From: Rhyacichthys aspro
Taxonomy: Eukaryota > Chordata > Actinopteri > Gobiiformes > Rhyacichthyidae
Direction: 5' to 3'
NCBI GenBank assembly: GCA_036850595.1
Contig: CM072165.1
Coordinates: 9,248,109 to 9,312,108, forward strand
Length of the DNA: 64,000 nt
Shown here: piece by piece, positions 36,601 to 47,010 of the stretch
Numbering within the stretch: the first letter of the stretch is position 1
How the letters are laid out: each line of letters starts with the position of its first letter
Notes under the pieces: model-generated
What the model was told of the DNA's origin: nothing
The model's database searches: none
What the model saw: the letters and a program-made list of their open reading frames with translations, nothing else
Translations under genes and position numbers: made by a program

Positions 36601-37120
36601 CTCTTTGTGGCATTTTATGATGGATACAAATGTAAGGAATGTAATAGTGTGCTATGGTTAGGCAAGAAGCACCTTTGGTAAGAGTTAAGGAACAACAGCA
36701 GGGTTAGTCAACTGTTGTGTTATCGAATATCACTTTATAAAGCCGCTAGTCAACGCTTTCTCTTCTCTTGACCCAACTGCCACTTGTGCAGACACTTCTT
36801 CCTCTTCATGCACAACAGTTTTCTTTTCTGCACCAGACTGTCTCCTGTCGCATTGCTGATTGGGCATCTTATCCTGTGTTTGGAGCTGTACTAGAGCAGG
36901 TTAGCCGTTCAGGATCAGAGCTACCTCAATAAAAAGTGAACAGACTTTGTCACACCGAAAGCCCCAGTTAACCAAAGTTCCTAGCTCCTTTGTAGTACAG
37001 GGTCCTGAAGTCAAACAGAGATAAAGTGCTGATGACTACTGGTGCAGAACAGAAGAGAAGCCTGTTGCGTTATATTGGATACACTCAGCATGTTAAAACA
37101 CGTGCCTTGGGGAAACGTTA
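36601..37120. other. Mixed intergenic DNA
   Basis: Moderately balanced sequence without an evident motif cluster, repeat or gene. Confidence 0.35.
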
Positions 37121-37570
37121 TCCTCTTTTTCCTCATTTCCACTAAGGGTCAGTGCTCCAACCCGAGGACCCCTGTTGCACGTGTCAAATAGTTCCCTAAA
37201 GCTCCCCGCGCCACATCTGCTGCATCTGTGTACCCAAGCACCAACACGCCGCAGGACGCATCTAAACTGGGACCTCGCCTGAATAATATTAATTAAACCT
37301 CTCTAACTAATTGTGTGTTACTTTTTGCTGTCAAGCAATTATGTTTTACACTCTTGGGGAGACGCGTGATCCCCTGCTTACTGTGAAATTCCAGCTGTCA
37401 TTGAATTTCAATAAGCATGTATTTAATTAACATACGTGGCCACTGGAGCATATCAATATTTATTCCTCTTCCAGACGCGACAGCAGCCGTTTGTTCTGGC
37501 CACAGTCAGCTGACGACGCCTGGTGAGTTGACTCAAGTGAATTGAAGAAAGCTTTGATTGAGGCCCAGTA
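37121..37570. promoter_or_regulatory. Candidate enhancer with homeodomain-site cluster
   Basis: Homeodomain cores cluster within about 145 bp: ATTAATTAA at 37288-37296, TAATTG at 37308-37313, CAATTA at 37336-37341 and TTAATTAA at 37423-37430. They sit in otherwise balanced sequence with CpGs at 37205-37275. No coding frame of note. Confidence 0.43.
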
Positions 37571-38480
37571 ATATTGCTTTGGAAAAGCAGCTGTGGACTG
37601 GTTGAGTGTAAAGCATGTGACAGTGACACTGTAAACACAGTGCTCTGTAGAAGTCCTAAGTACTGATGAAAATGGCTGGATGGTATAAACTTGAGAGCAT
37701 ATACTGAAGGGAGTTTTGTTGTGCTGTGGACCAGTCCTGTGTTGTTCTTTTATCAAGCGCTGCTTTTGACAGCACTCCAGAGCTCATCCATCATGGAGAT
37801 TTAGCCCCACAACCCTAATATCTAGCAGACAGTCCAATGCCATAACTCCACCGGCGACAAATGCATTCCGCAGGAAGTGAGGGGCAGCACACATTTCCAT
37901 GTGAGTGTGCTTGCGGTAGCAGGAAGCATGGGGCTGGGGGATAACAGTGACAGAGTGAGCTAAACTCAAGCTGTAGCTGCCATGCCATCGGCAACTGGAC
38001 GAAAATTTCCCCCTTCTCGCTGGGTCAGCACAAAAAGTGCACAAAACAGCATCAATTGATTCATCCATGATATCAGGAGGAGGAGAAGGCCTATCTCTGT
38101 ACAGCGTTTCCCTCCCACCCTGCCTTTCATTCCAGCCCCTACCTGCCTCCTCACTGCTGTCACACATAATGAGGCCTGAGCTGCACACAGTGGACCAGCA
38201 AACCTAGACAGGCACAAACACAGCACATCCACAGAGGCACATACGTGCACCGGGCCCAGCGGACCACTGGAAATGGTACATATTTTAGCATAATGCTCTG
38301 CTTCCCCTCCGCCGTCCCTTGTGCTTCACGGCAAAGAGCCCTGTATTCTTCACTGATGTGTCTACCATCCACTGGTCCCAAAGGCCTGCAAGGTTACACA
38401 TTCAAATGATGTCACCCATGTCCCAGCTAATGATTCCCCTCAGGGAGAGGGTTGAGCTTGGTTGGGAGTTGTTTTCCACC
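37571..38480. promoter_or_regulatory. Weak candidate regulatory region
   Basis: Balanced, C/G-richer DNA. Minus-strand frames of 73-134 codons (37784-38381) overlap in different phases and lack domains. No clear motif cluster. Confidence 0.25.
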
Positions 38481-38790
38481 ACAGGCCACAGCAGAACCTC
38501 ACACAGGAACTCACTCAAATTGTAAGTTTTTTTTAAATATATGGAGACAGTACACCACTTGTTATCTGCTGCAGTAACAGCAGTATATAAAGCATTTCAT
38601 AAATGGGTGAAATGGGTGAGTGAATAATCAGACTATGAAACATTGTTCAGTTGAACACTCTGAACGTGCCCATGTCTGCAGACTGCCATCTTCTCTCACT
38701 AAACGCCCTGTTCACCTCACATGCTAAATATGTTGATACTCTTGTGAAATGTGTGCACACAGAAATACTTGAATCCATTTTTCTGCCTAA

Positions 38791-39560
38791 AATGGGATGA
38801 AAATGAATCACTTGCGAGGCCCTGTGTCCAGAGAGCGTGTTCAGATTCAGCCGCGTGTTTAATAATTTCCCTTTTTAATTTCACATATAACCAGCTCAGT
38901 TGGTAGAAGTTCTGGAGGCAGGGCTATGAAGCAAAGCCACCTAAAAGGTGTGCAAACAGATAAGTACAGGCCTGCGAGTGTTGAAACTCATAGACCACGT
39001 AAATACACCACATACCTCTCAATTTTATGCACTGGAGATGATAAAATGTACGATTCTTCACATTAGGACGCCTGAGGGCTTGTGAGCGGAGGATGGAGGA
39101 TGGAGGCAGCTATTCCTGCTGCATTTCCTACTCCAGCTCTTGAGCCTGTAAGCTCCAAATGCACTGAAAGAGGCTCATCTTAGTGACAAGTGCTATCGTG
39201 TCAACCAAAGATGATCATAAAAGTGAAGTAATTACCAGAAAGGCATGATTAGAATGTCATTTGGCTGACAAGGGCTAATTAGACTTGTCCCTTCTCAGCA
39301 GCCCCGCTATGATGACAGTCCATAATGGCCAGGGACCAAAACCCTGTTGTGAACTTTGCCAACATTAGGAGCCACAGATGAGCTTCCTCTCTTTATAATT
39401 TGTGTCACTTATGAAGCTTTAGGAGCGGCTCGTCTTCCGCCAAACCTCGACTGCTTTTGTCAGATTTGCTCGGATGAACAATGGAGCGGCAGCGCTGCGG
39501 CGACCGCCCAAGGGCACCGCAACTTTAGCTCTCCTGACGTCCCAAGTTAAGACACTGCTC
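38791..39560. promoter_or_regulatory. Candidate non-coding regulatory island
   Basis: Strong texture at 39220-39360: 'ggcatgattagaatgtc', 'ttggctgacaagggctaatt' (TAATTA at 39276-39281; Meis/TGIF-like CTGACA) and 'gatgacagtccataatggcc'. A CpG-bearing stretch follows at 39420-39540. Role inferred. Confidence 0.42.
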
Positions 39561-40560
39561 ATAATTCAGTGATGAGTTATGGAGAAGATCAGTGGAGTCT
39601 GTGTAACATCCTGAAAAGCCGGATGCTTTCAGAAAGTATAAGCGTGTAATGTATTTTTATCTTTGCTTTTATTCTGTGTTGTCTTTCATGCTGCCGGCTC
39701 TGATCAGACGTTTGAACACACCAATGTGCTGTGATTTCATGTTTTGTGCTGAGCTATCTTCAGCCTCACTCCCCACCATTTCAAAGGCTCTTTGTCTTGT
39801 TTATTTGCCTTTTCATCACCACTGACTCACGGCGCTTAGCTTGCCATATTTATTTGTGTTTATTCATTTATATTTCTCTGGCTGTGAGCTTCTTTTTCTG
39901 GCGTCCATGGAAACGATATATTGCTCTGTACCCTTCATTCCTGAGTGCATTCCTTCCTGACACAATGAGAATGTTTATCTTTTTCCTAAATGTTCTGATT
40001 TATAACACTAGAAGGTATAATAATCTTCTGTTAATGAGAAAAATGAAATGTATTGTTTGGCACGGCCTGGCTTTTTTCTTCTTATTTATTAGTGAGATGA
40101 GGAGGTCAGATGCAGGTCTACAGCTCTGCACAAAACTATTAATTAAAACACTGATGATTACTTATATAACACCATGTACAAAATGTCAGTGGGCTTTTTT
40201 ACAGGTATAAAAAATGTATTATTTTTCAACAGTATGATATTAACCTGGTAAGAAAAATCGCTCGGGTAATGAATTAATTGTAAGAACATTTTAATAGGGC
40301 CAGCTAGTGTGTATTATTGAGCTACCTAGAAAGGCCCTTCTCAATAGGTGTTGACTTCCAAGTTTTTTAGCATAGCATATTAAAAAAGTGGGAAAAAAAC
40401 CTTAAGACTCCATATAGCCTTAAATATGAAGTATTTTCAGCATGTACCGGCAAACTTGTACATTGCTAAAGCTGGAAAAACACACTTTAAGGCAAAAATC
40501 ATGTAAACATTAAAGAAAATGTGAAAGCTAGAGGTTTTAGCATTTGCTGATAGTCTACCG
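39561..40560. other. AT-rich spacer
   Basis: A 159-codon plus-strand frame (39731-40210) is a phenylalanine/leucine-rich read of T-rich DNA with no recognisable domain and is not called. No repeats were recognised. Confidence 0.45.
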
Positions 40561-41110
40561 CGCAGCAGCCATCTTAAGTGTTAAGTAAATCTTAAGTTTT
40601 TATGACGTTGCTTGTAAAAAGGTTTATACTCTCTCATTTCCTACGGAGACAGCGAGTCTAAAATAACCGAATGCTTTAACGAAATAGTGCACAGCCAATC
40701 ATTAATTCGTGGCGTTCTTTCTTCAGGAGTCATCAAGGTGGACTGGTAGGTGACAGCAGCATCTGTTATCAGCCCGAGCTCGGCGGAACATATCACGCAA
40801 CAATAACGAGCCTGTAAGTCCCACAAAGGAGTCACTGAACTATTGTGCAACCAACAGCAGAACAATTAATTACAGCCACCGCGCCATGATGTGTAAACGA
40901 AATAAATTTCCCATCAAATCATCTCGGGAGATATGAAACAAGTGAACTGCGGAGAGGAGTGCCGAGCATCAGCGGGCAAGGGGGGGGGGAGTTGATGCTT
41001 TGAGTAATTGCAACAGCGTCTTTGGCATTAAAAAAGAGAATAAAGCAGCACGGAAGAGCAGTCGTCGAAACAAGTTGTCGATTCTTTTCTCTTTCCTCCC
41101 GGCGGCGGCC
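40561..41110. promoter_or_regulatory. Candidate non-coding regulatory island
   Basis: Contains 'cagccaatcattaattcg' (Pbx/Hox-like, near 40692), CAATTAATTA at 40863-40872 and CpG-bearing flanks, with a 10-base G run near 40980-40990. It abuts the hAT-like element at 41129. Confidence 0.4.
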
Positions 41111-41128
41111 ATGTGGGACACCTTATGC

Positions 41129-41452
41129 CAGACATGTCCAAAGTGTGGCCCAGGGGCTAAATATGGCACAAGGTGAAATTTTTTGCGGCCCTTAGCTTTA
41201 TTGATAAAAATGATTGTTAATGGCCCCAAGAGCAGCAGCAGTGTCACACAGCATTGATATACAGGTTCAAATCCATCTAAAACCTGTTCAGATCCATCTA
41301 AAACCTGCACAAAAACCTATACCATGTCTACATCTAACAAAAACTTGTTTAAATCCATCTAAAACATGTTCAGATTTGTTTAAAGCCTGTACCTATGGAA
41401 TAAGTTTAAAATCAAAATGTGGCCCTCGTTGTAAAAAGTTTGGACACCCCTG
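41129..41452. mobile_element. 324-bp hAT-like non-autonomous element with 8-bp target duplication
   Basis: The left end CAGACATGTCCAAAGTGTGG and the complement of the right end (CAGGGGTGTCCAAACTTTTT) form imperfect terminal repeats. Flanks CCTTATGC (41121-41128) and CTTTATGC (41453-41460) match at 7 of 8 positions, the size expected of hAT insertion. The interior has a short tandem 'aaaacctgttcagatccatc'-like array at 41275-41385. No coding sequence. Confidence 0.85.
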
Positions 41453-41460
41453 CTTTATGC

Positions 41461-41834
41461 TCATGCACCTCATTGCTAATCCTTCCTTTGGTCTTATGTC
41501 CTTCTGCTTTTTTTTTTTTTCTTCCGTCCGCTCCTTGCTAAGGCAAACAAAAGACCATTTATGGGGATTTCTGCAAACGTATGTAGCTGTTTCACGAAAG
41601 AACTGTTTAAGTGTCACTCGGTTGGCATCAAAAGAAGACATCCTCTGCTATAGAGTTTATTCACAGAGCAGTCAGAAAACTCACAAAGCTAGGTCAGTGC
41701 AGTAGAATGTAATAATATACCCCTTGCTAAATACAATGGGTTTTTTTGGATCATTTTGAGACTATTGTGGGGCAAATAGGTCCTCCATGACAGGCCACTA
41801 AGGTTTCCTCAATGAATGGGAAACGTAAACTTAT
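41461..41834. other. Spacer between two mobile elements
   Basis: Contains an 11-base T tract near 41511. Overlapping frames on both strands lack domains. No gene. Confidence 0.45.
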
Positions 41835-41839
41835 GCTCA

Positions 41840-42127
41840 TACAGTGCTGTGAAAAAGTATTTGCCCCTTTACAGTTTTTTATTTATTTATTTTTTGCATA
41901 TTTGACTCAAACGCTTGATTCCACTTGTTACGTTTAGAGGGCAATTACTTTTTCACATAGGGCTTTGTAGATTTGGATCTTTTTCCCATAAACCTGAATT
42001 TTGTGTTCACATGAGTTACCTTTGTCTAATATTTGAATTAGTTTGATGATCTGAAACATTTAAGCGTGACAAATTTACAAAAAAATAAGAAATCAGGAAG
42101 GAGCAAATTCTTTTTCACCATACTGTA
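41840..42127. mobile_element. 288-bp terminal-repeat element, copy 2
   Basis: TACAGTGCTGTGAAAAAGTA at the left and the complement of the right end (TACAGTATGGTGAAAAAGAA) form imperfect terminal repeats. GCTCA occurs directly outside both ends (41835-41839 and 42128-42132), suggesting a 5-bp target duplication. It is an internally shortened relative of the element at 7459. The family is known from fish; I do not assign a name. Confidence 0.85.
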
Positions 42128-42132
42128 GCTCA

Positions 42133-42820
42133 ATTAAACTCTCTTAGCTGGATTTCTCACTCACAGAGAATCAAACTACTGTGTCCTCAGGGCTGCATTC
42201 ATGTGGTCACGGTTTTTAGACTTTGTCTAAAAGAGAAAAGAAGAACATTAAACCTCACTCGTTTGTAGCATTAAATGATAAAAAACTGGGCTAATTTGCT
42301 GAGTAATCCTCGAGTCATTAGTAAATATCACCAGGAGGACTCCAACTTAAAACACATGAATACAACAAATTAAAAAAAACACACTCCTTACTCTGCAACT
42401 GTGCCATCCAAAAGCACAAAACAATGATCCGACAGTGATTTGCATTATCAAGCTGTTGCGCCGATTTAGAAAAATCAGTTATAGTTGTTTAAATGCTGCT
42501 TAAAACTTTGGTTGTAATTGGACTAAGGCAATAGAATTGAATTTTTCTACTTGCAAATATAGGTAGCTGAGTGAGTCCAGTGCAAAATCTACCTTTGACT
42601 ACATTCGTGTTATTCTAAGACCCTATGCAAATTATAACGGCTTGGTATAAAACTGTCAAAAGATGCCGCTGTAATGAATGTGTCCAAAGAGATCCCTTAA
42701 GACATAAAACTTCTCATCTGTCAAATATATCACTTTAAATGCACTAAATTGTCATTACTGTAACAAAATGGCTCAGGCTTAAGACATTCTAAAAACATTT
42801 GTCAAGAAGTGTCTTCTCTA
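42133..42820. other. AT-rich spacer
   Basis: No gene, no recognised repeat and no strong motif cluster. Confidence 0.45.
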
Positions 42821-43350
42821 ACAAAGATTTTTTTCCCTCAGCTTGTCATTCCCCCTCTTTGTTAAATGCAGCTGAGCAAAAAGAAAAAGCGGGTATTTCC
42901 TGGTGTGGACGGGGCCCTCGGAGGCCTGCGTCTCTCGGGAGCTCTCTAAGTAGCGTTTTGAGACGAGATGCACTGGGATTTTTCCCCCGGGAACCACTAT
43001 AGCTGCCAGCCCAGTGGACCGACCATTCAGCGCGCTCCCTGGAGCTGTGCGGAGAGAAAAAAAAAAACCCAAAAAAATGCAAGAGCGGTGCAAGACATGT
43101 AAATTGATTTGGGATATATTTACAGCAAGCGGCCGGGGGAAAGAATAGACGGCACATGTCATGTATCTCACAGACGCGGCACAATTTATAGAGTGCATTT
43201 TTATCTAGGTCTGGCATGTGCTTTTATGTCGGGGCGTTTTATAGGATGGTGTCAGGACGGAGTAGCCTCTTTATTTGTAAGAACGTGAGCGCTAACATGC
43301 TAAGGCCTAGTTTTGCCGCCAGTGTCACGACAGAATGATCCGAGAGAATC
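42821..43350. promoter_or_regulatory. Candidate non-coding regulatory island
   Basis: Balanced, CpG-bearing DNA ('ggacggggccctcggagg', 'gcggccgggggaaag') with an 11-base A tract at 43057-43067. Two minus-strand frames of 123 and 126 codons overlap in different phases (42818-43217), which argues against coding. Confidence 0.37.
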
Positions 43351-43860
43351 AATCAAATGCACAAAGTCGCTATCAGTGGCCTACATACAGGCGGGCTCCA
43401 CAGTCGAACACGTTTACTACATATGAGAAGAAAGTAATAGGGGTCCATTTGTGAAACTGAAGCTAAAACCCTGCAGTGAATGTTTTTGTTGTGTTTTTGC
43501 CCTGTGTTTTCCACTGAATGCAACAGGGTCAGAGTGACACAGTGATTTAGAAAGCACTCCATTCAGATCCAAGGGAAAAGTGAATATTTGTGTCGTCGCG
43601 TTTCAAACATGGCACTCTTATCTGCTTTTGTAAATACGGTGTCAGCTCTTTCACTTAAGACGGCGTAATTGATTTGATGAATGCCGTTTAATTCAACACC
43701 TTTTTATTTTATACGCTCGTCACATTCATCATCCTTTTCAAGCCGTTCCAAAGTTTGAGCTCTCCTGCTTCGGAGTAAACACTAATTAAAAATAGTATTA
43801 TCATATTAAAGCCTGGGAATGACTTTCATCTGGAGGTTTTTGACAAACTTTGACCTTCAG
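43351..43860. promoter_or_regulatory. Weak candidate regulatory island
   Basis: Includes 'gacggcgtaattgatttg' (TAATTG) near 43660 and 'cactaattaaaaatag' (homeodomain plus MEF2-like) near 43780. No gene. Confidence 0.33.
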
Positions 43861-44110
43861 TGGTAACAATAAAGTACAAGGTTTGAGTCGATTTGCTTTT
43901 CATCTCTGTAACTAGCTTTTTCAATGGAGATCTTATGGAAGGTACTCTGCTGTTTGTACATACGAGAACTGTTTATTCAAGATGCCAAGTACAGGTCGAG
44001 TCAGTGATTACACTTGTACAGATGATTCCATTGTCCAAAGATGTAGAAATTGTCCCAAATAAGGACACAAGTGCACTGTACCAGTTTAAAAAAACACCTA
44101 GCTGTGGTAG

Positions 44111-44330
44111 GTCAAGGTCAATGTATTTACATAGCACATTTAATACAACTCTCGCTGCCCAAAGTGCTGTACAGGGAAATCAGTCATAATTAACAAAGTA
44201 ATAAATACAGCAACAATAGAAGAATGGTAAAAGAATTTGAAATAAATAAAAGCATAAAAAACTATTGAAGAACACAAATCACAATACAATATAAAAACAA
44301 TCAAAAAAGTGGCACTAAAATATATTCAAG
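44111..44330 (+). repeat. Retroposon-like tail fragment
   Basis: 'gtcaaggtcaatgtatttac' followed by 'atagcacatttaatacaact' and 'caaagtgctgtacag', then an A-rich tail with AATAAAAGC-type runs. This resembles a widespread fish dispersed repeat ('tttatttatatagcacattt...aaagtgctgtacag'). SINE or LINE 3' origin is not resolved. Confidence 0.55.
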
Positions 44331-44357
44331 GAGCAAAATAAAAGCTAAAGCTGCCCA

Positions 44358-44918
44358 CAGGGCAAAACTGGGTCAAATCTGGGCCGTGAGCTGAATTTGT
44401 AAAGTGGGAAAATTACTTAGAAAACATGTAAAAAACCTGCAATTTTTCAAAGTAACAGCAGTTCCCAATTCGTCCACTAGGGGTTGCACTGTTATGACAC
44501 CGAGATCGTTTTGCTATCACAATAACCCTTCTACCCAAACTGTCTTTGTCAACAAGGAGTAAAATAGAATGGAACATTTCCTATTTATTGACAGAGGAGA
44601 ATGGGAAACCTGTGTGCTTCATGTGTAAGCAGCAAGGTCATGTTAAAGAAATATAACATTGTGCGCCACGGTGGCAAAAAACCCAAGAGCTTGCAAGGAC
44701 AACTGAGAAGAGAAAAAATAAATGAATTGTTAACGGGTCAAAGGAAACAGTCTGTTTTTATCCATAGCCGACCGGTCATTAGCCTTTTTCAATTGATGTG
44801 AGCACTGACATTATAAATAAATTGTAATTCTTTGCACTAAAACTTATAGGTTATCGTGCTATTATTTTACTGGTCCAGCCATCTTCAAATTGGGCTGAAT
44901 GTGAGTTTGACATCCCTG
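44358..44918 (+). mobile_element. Degenerate hAT-family transposon with transposase remnant
   Basis: The right end, read on the complement, gives CAGGGATGTCAAACTCACAT followed by 'tcagcccaatttgaagatgg' and 'ctggaccagtaaaataatag'. This matches the left part of the elements at 52341 and 53771. The left end 'cagggcaaaactgggtcaaa' is a degraded counterpart. A broken BED-finger coding remnant lies inside. No convincing target duplication remains. Confidence 0.65.
44541..44800 (+). pseudogene. hAT transposase N-terminal BED-type zinc finger, frameshifted
   Basis: One frame reads EWNISYLLTEENGKPVCFMC, giving W and the C-x2-C pair of a BED-type zinc finger, then hits a stop near 44671. Another frame, open from 44601, carries on with KKYNIVRHGGKKPK and LRREKINELLTGQRKQSVF. 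This is the pattern of the N-terminal region of GTF2IRD2/ZBED-like hAT transposases in fish. The two halves are in different frames and the catalytic RNase H-like domain is absent, so the gene is dead. Family match is from recall of motif order. Confidence 0.65.
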
Positions 44919-45430
44919 CGTTAAATAGTTCCTAGAATGAAGTAAACTGCCAGAATTCAAAGTTTAGACAACAACTAAACCAGAAACATCTACCACCAAA
45001 GTTAAGAAAAAGGTTTAAGTAGAAGGCACAGACCAAACTAAATGGATTGTTTCCTGTTTTGGTGTGAGTTAATGAACAGACCACAAGTGTAAATACACCC
45101 TGTATTACTGTGATGTGACCAAATAAAAGTTTCACAATGTCCTGTAGACCTGGTATTTGTTTAGTGTTGATTTGACCTTAGTTTTGAGCTGTGAAAGAAT
45201 ACTACTTCTTGTGTCTGTTGGCACTGTTTGCACTCCTCCAAACAAGGATTGACTACGCATACAAACCATGCCATACTGACCAAACTTGTGCCAGGGTAAA
45301 TGTGCCTTTAGCTGCCAGAGTACCTATCTGTTTCCATGTCCTGGATGTCACTGTTGCTTTCCCGTCTCATTCCCATGCCTATGCACGTTCATGTATGTAT
45401 ATCTTCACGTTTAATGACAGGTACACCACT
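44919..45430. other. Intergenic spacer
   Basis: No supported gene; a 101-codon frame (45191-45496) begins here without a domain. Confidence 0.4.
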
Positions 45431-46230
45431 GTCGTTCCCAGTCAATTTTCCCATTTGGCATCCAGATCCGCTGCCGGTCCGCTGCTAGCGAGCTGATGAG
45501 CTGCTTATTTTCCGAGCTCGACAACACAGTGCCCGCAGCTATTCAGTATGCAAACAAACAATTGACATGGCCGCTCGACAAGGTGCCACTGGGGATTCCC
45601 CCACAGCTAACGCAGCAGGAGCGCATATCATGTCAGCCTTTCCTTTTTAAAAATACTCTCCTACGCCTAAAATGACTTCCCCATAGGCCTGTCAGGGGGC
45701 AACATCATGAAAGTAAATAAATAAACAGGCCCAAACTGTGAAAAGAACTCGAGAGCAGCAATGTTTGTGTAGATACGGAGCGAAGGAGAACATAATGCCG
45801 AATGATGGCTGCCTGACGCGCCGTTGTCTGTCTGTCATTGATAAAAGTTGGGAGCACAGATATTTAAATGTGGAGCCGGGCTGTTTGTCTCGTATCAGGA
45901 TAACTGTCTGATCAGGATTTGCTGCTTGGAATCACATGAAAACAAATCTCCGGGCTCGCGTTGTTCATGAATTACAGCGTTTTTATTTTTTATTTCTTTT
46001 TTTCCTGCTTTTGCCTTTTTCCGAGACGCTCCAGATCATATCCTAATCCCTCGCTGCTGTCTATGCAAATCACATGTCAGCGCTTGAGATCCATTCTCCT
46101 GCGACGCTCGGGCCGGACATGAAGCTCTCATGTTGTTTACATCAACTCTGACTCAGAGGACTATCGGTTTATGAGCTCGCGTGGGAGTGAAGAGGCCTGC
46201 TCACAAAGAACATTTGGTACTGCATAGATG
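45431..46230. promoter_or_regulatory. Candidate enhancer with POU and SOX/FOX motifs
   Basis: ATGCAAAC (45548-45555), the overlapping FOX-like AAACAAACA, and ACAATTG (SOX-like, 45558-45564) lie in one cluster. TAATCC is at 46044-46049 and a perfect octamer ATGCAAAT at 46063-46070. Balanced composition and CpGs throughout. Role inferred. Confidence 0.45.
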
Positions 46231-46420
46231 ACATGTCTATTTCACACCATCACAACTCGAGGTGCAAAACAAGACAGGAGATATTATTGGGGAAAGTAAG
46301 GAAATCACAACAATGGCACCAATAAGGGTTTTATATGGAAACTCTGTGTACTTACTTAGGAAAGATTTTATGGATTAAATGACAAACTACACTGTGACAA
46401 GTGTTGGCAATTTTTACTCT

Positions 46421-46501
46421 TTCCATAAATCACTTCTGTTACAATATTCACAAATGCTAATAAAATCAATTTAATGAAACTTATGCCATGGTTTGTAATA
46501 A
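46421..46501 (+). repeat. Duplicated segment A, copy 1
   Basis: About 80 bp, from 'ttccataaatcacttctg' to 'ccatggtttgtaata', repeated at 46926-47006 with scattered substitutions, 505 bp away in the same orientation. Confidence 0.8.
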
Positions 46502-46513
46502 GCACAATTCATG

Positions 46514-46919
46514 AACATATTCCAATACTCCCTTCAACAGCCAGAGGGTCATTTTTACTCATTATGACCCAAGTGTTTCTTAATCAAGTGCAAGTTGTCC
46601 ATGTAATAAAATGCATGCCATATATTGATGACATTAGCTGATATAGTGTTCCAAAATGCCTCTGTTTTAAAGCTAGCCGTGGTTGCTAATGTTGCATTCG
46701 GTGTTCTCAAAATATCAGAGTTTTTAAGTTAGATAGTCCTTTCAACTTGGAAAATCTGAATATTAAACGCATTACTATTACTATTACTATTCACAGACCA
46801 TCTCAACATGACTTGCAACTGAGATTTAAAGTTACATTTCTTTTTTTCTTTAGTGTAATAATGATAAATGCTCAAATATTCATGTCCATTTTCCAACCCA
46901 GAATATCATTTATTTATTT
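46514..46919 (+). repeat. Duplicated segment B, copy 1
   Basis: Shares ordered blocks with 48268-48930: 'aacatattccaatac', 'aatcaagtgcaagttgtcca', 'aatgcctct.ttttaaagc', 'ttgctaatgttg', 'ccagaatat.atttatttat'. No coding capacity or terminal repeats. Confidence 0.8.
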
Positions 46920-46925
46920 CACTAT

Positions 46926-47006
46926 TTCCATAAATAATTTCTAGTGCAACATTCAAAAAATGCTAATAAAACCCATTTATTGAAACTTATTCCATGGTTT
47001 GTAATA
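46926..47006 (+). repeat. Duplicated segment A, copy 2
   Basis: Direct copy of 46421-46501, with 'aatgctaataaaacccattt' in place of 'aatgctaataaaatcaattt'. It places segment B copy 1 between two A copies. Confidence 0.8.
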
Positions 47007-47010
47007 AATG

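Noticed and set aside
39731..40210. 159-codon plus-strand frame as a membrane protein
   Set aside because: The hydrophobicity follows from T-rich composition; no domain, repeat structure or splice context.
41214..41705. 163-codon plus-strand frame
   Set aside because: It starts inside the hAT-like element, crosses its boundary and runs through a T tract; not a gene.
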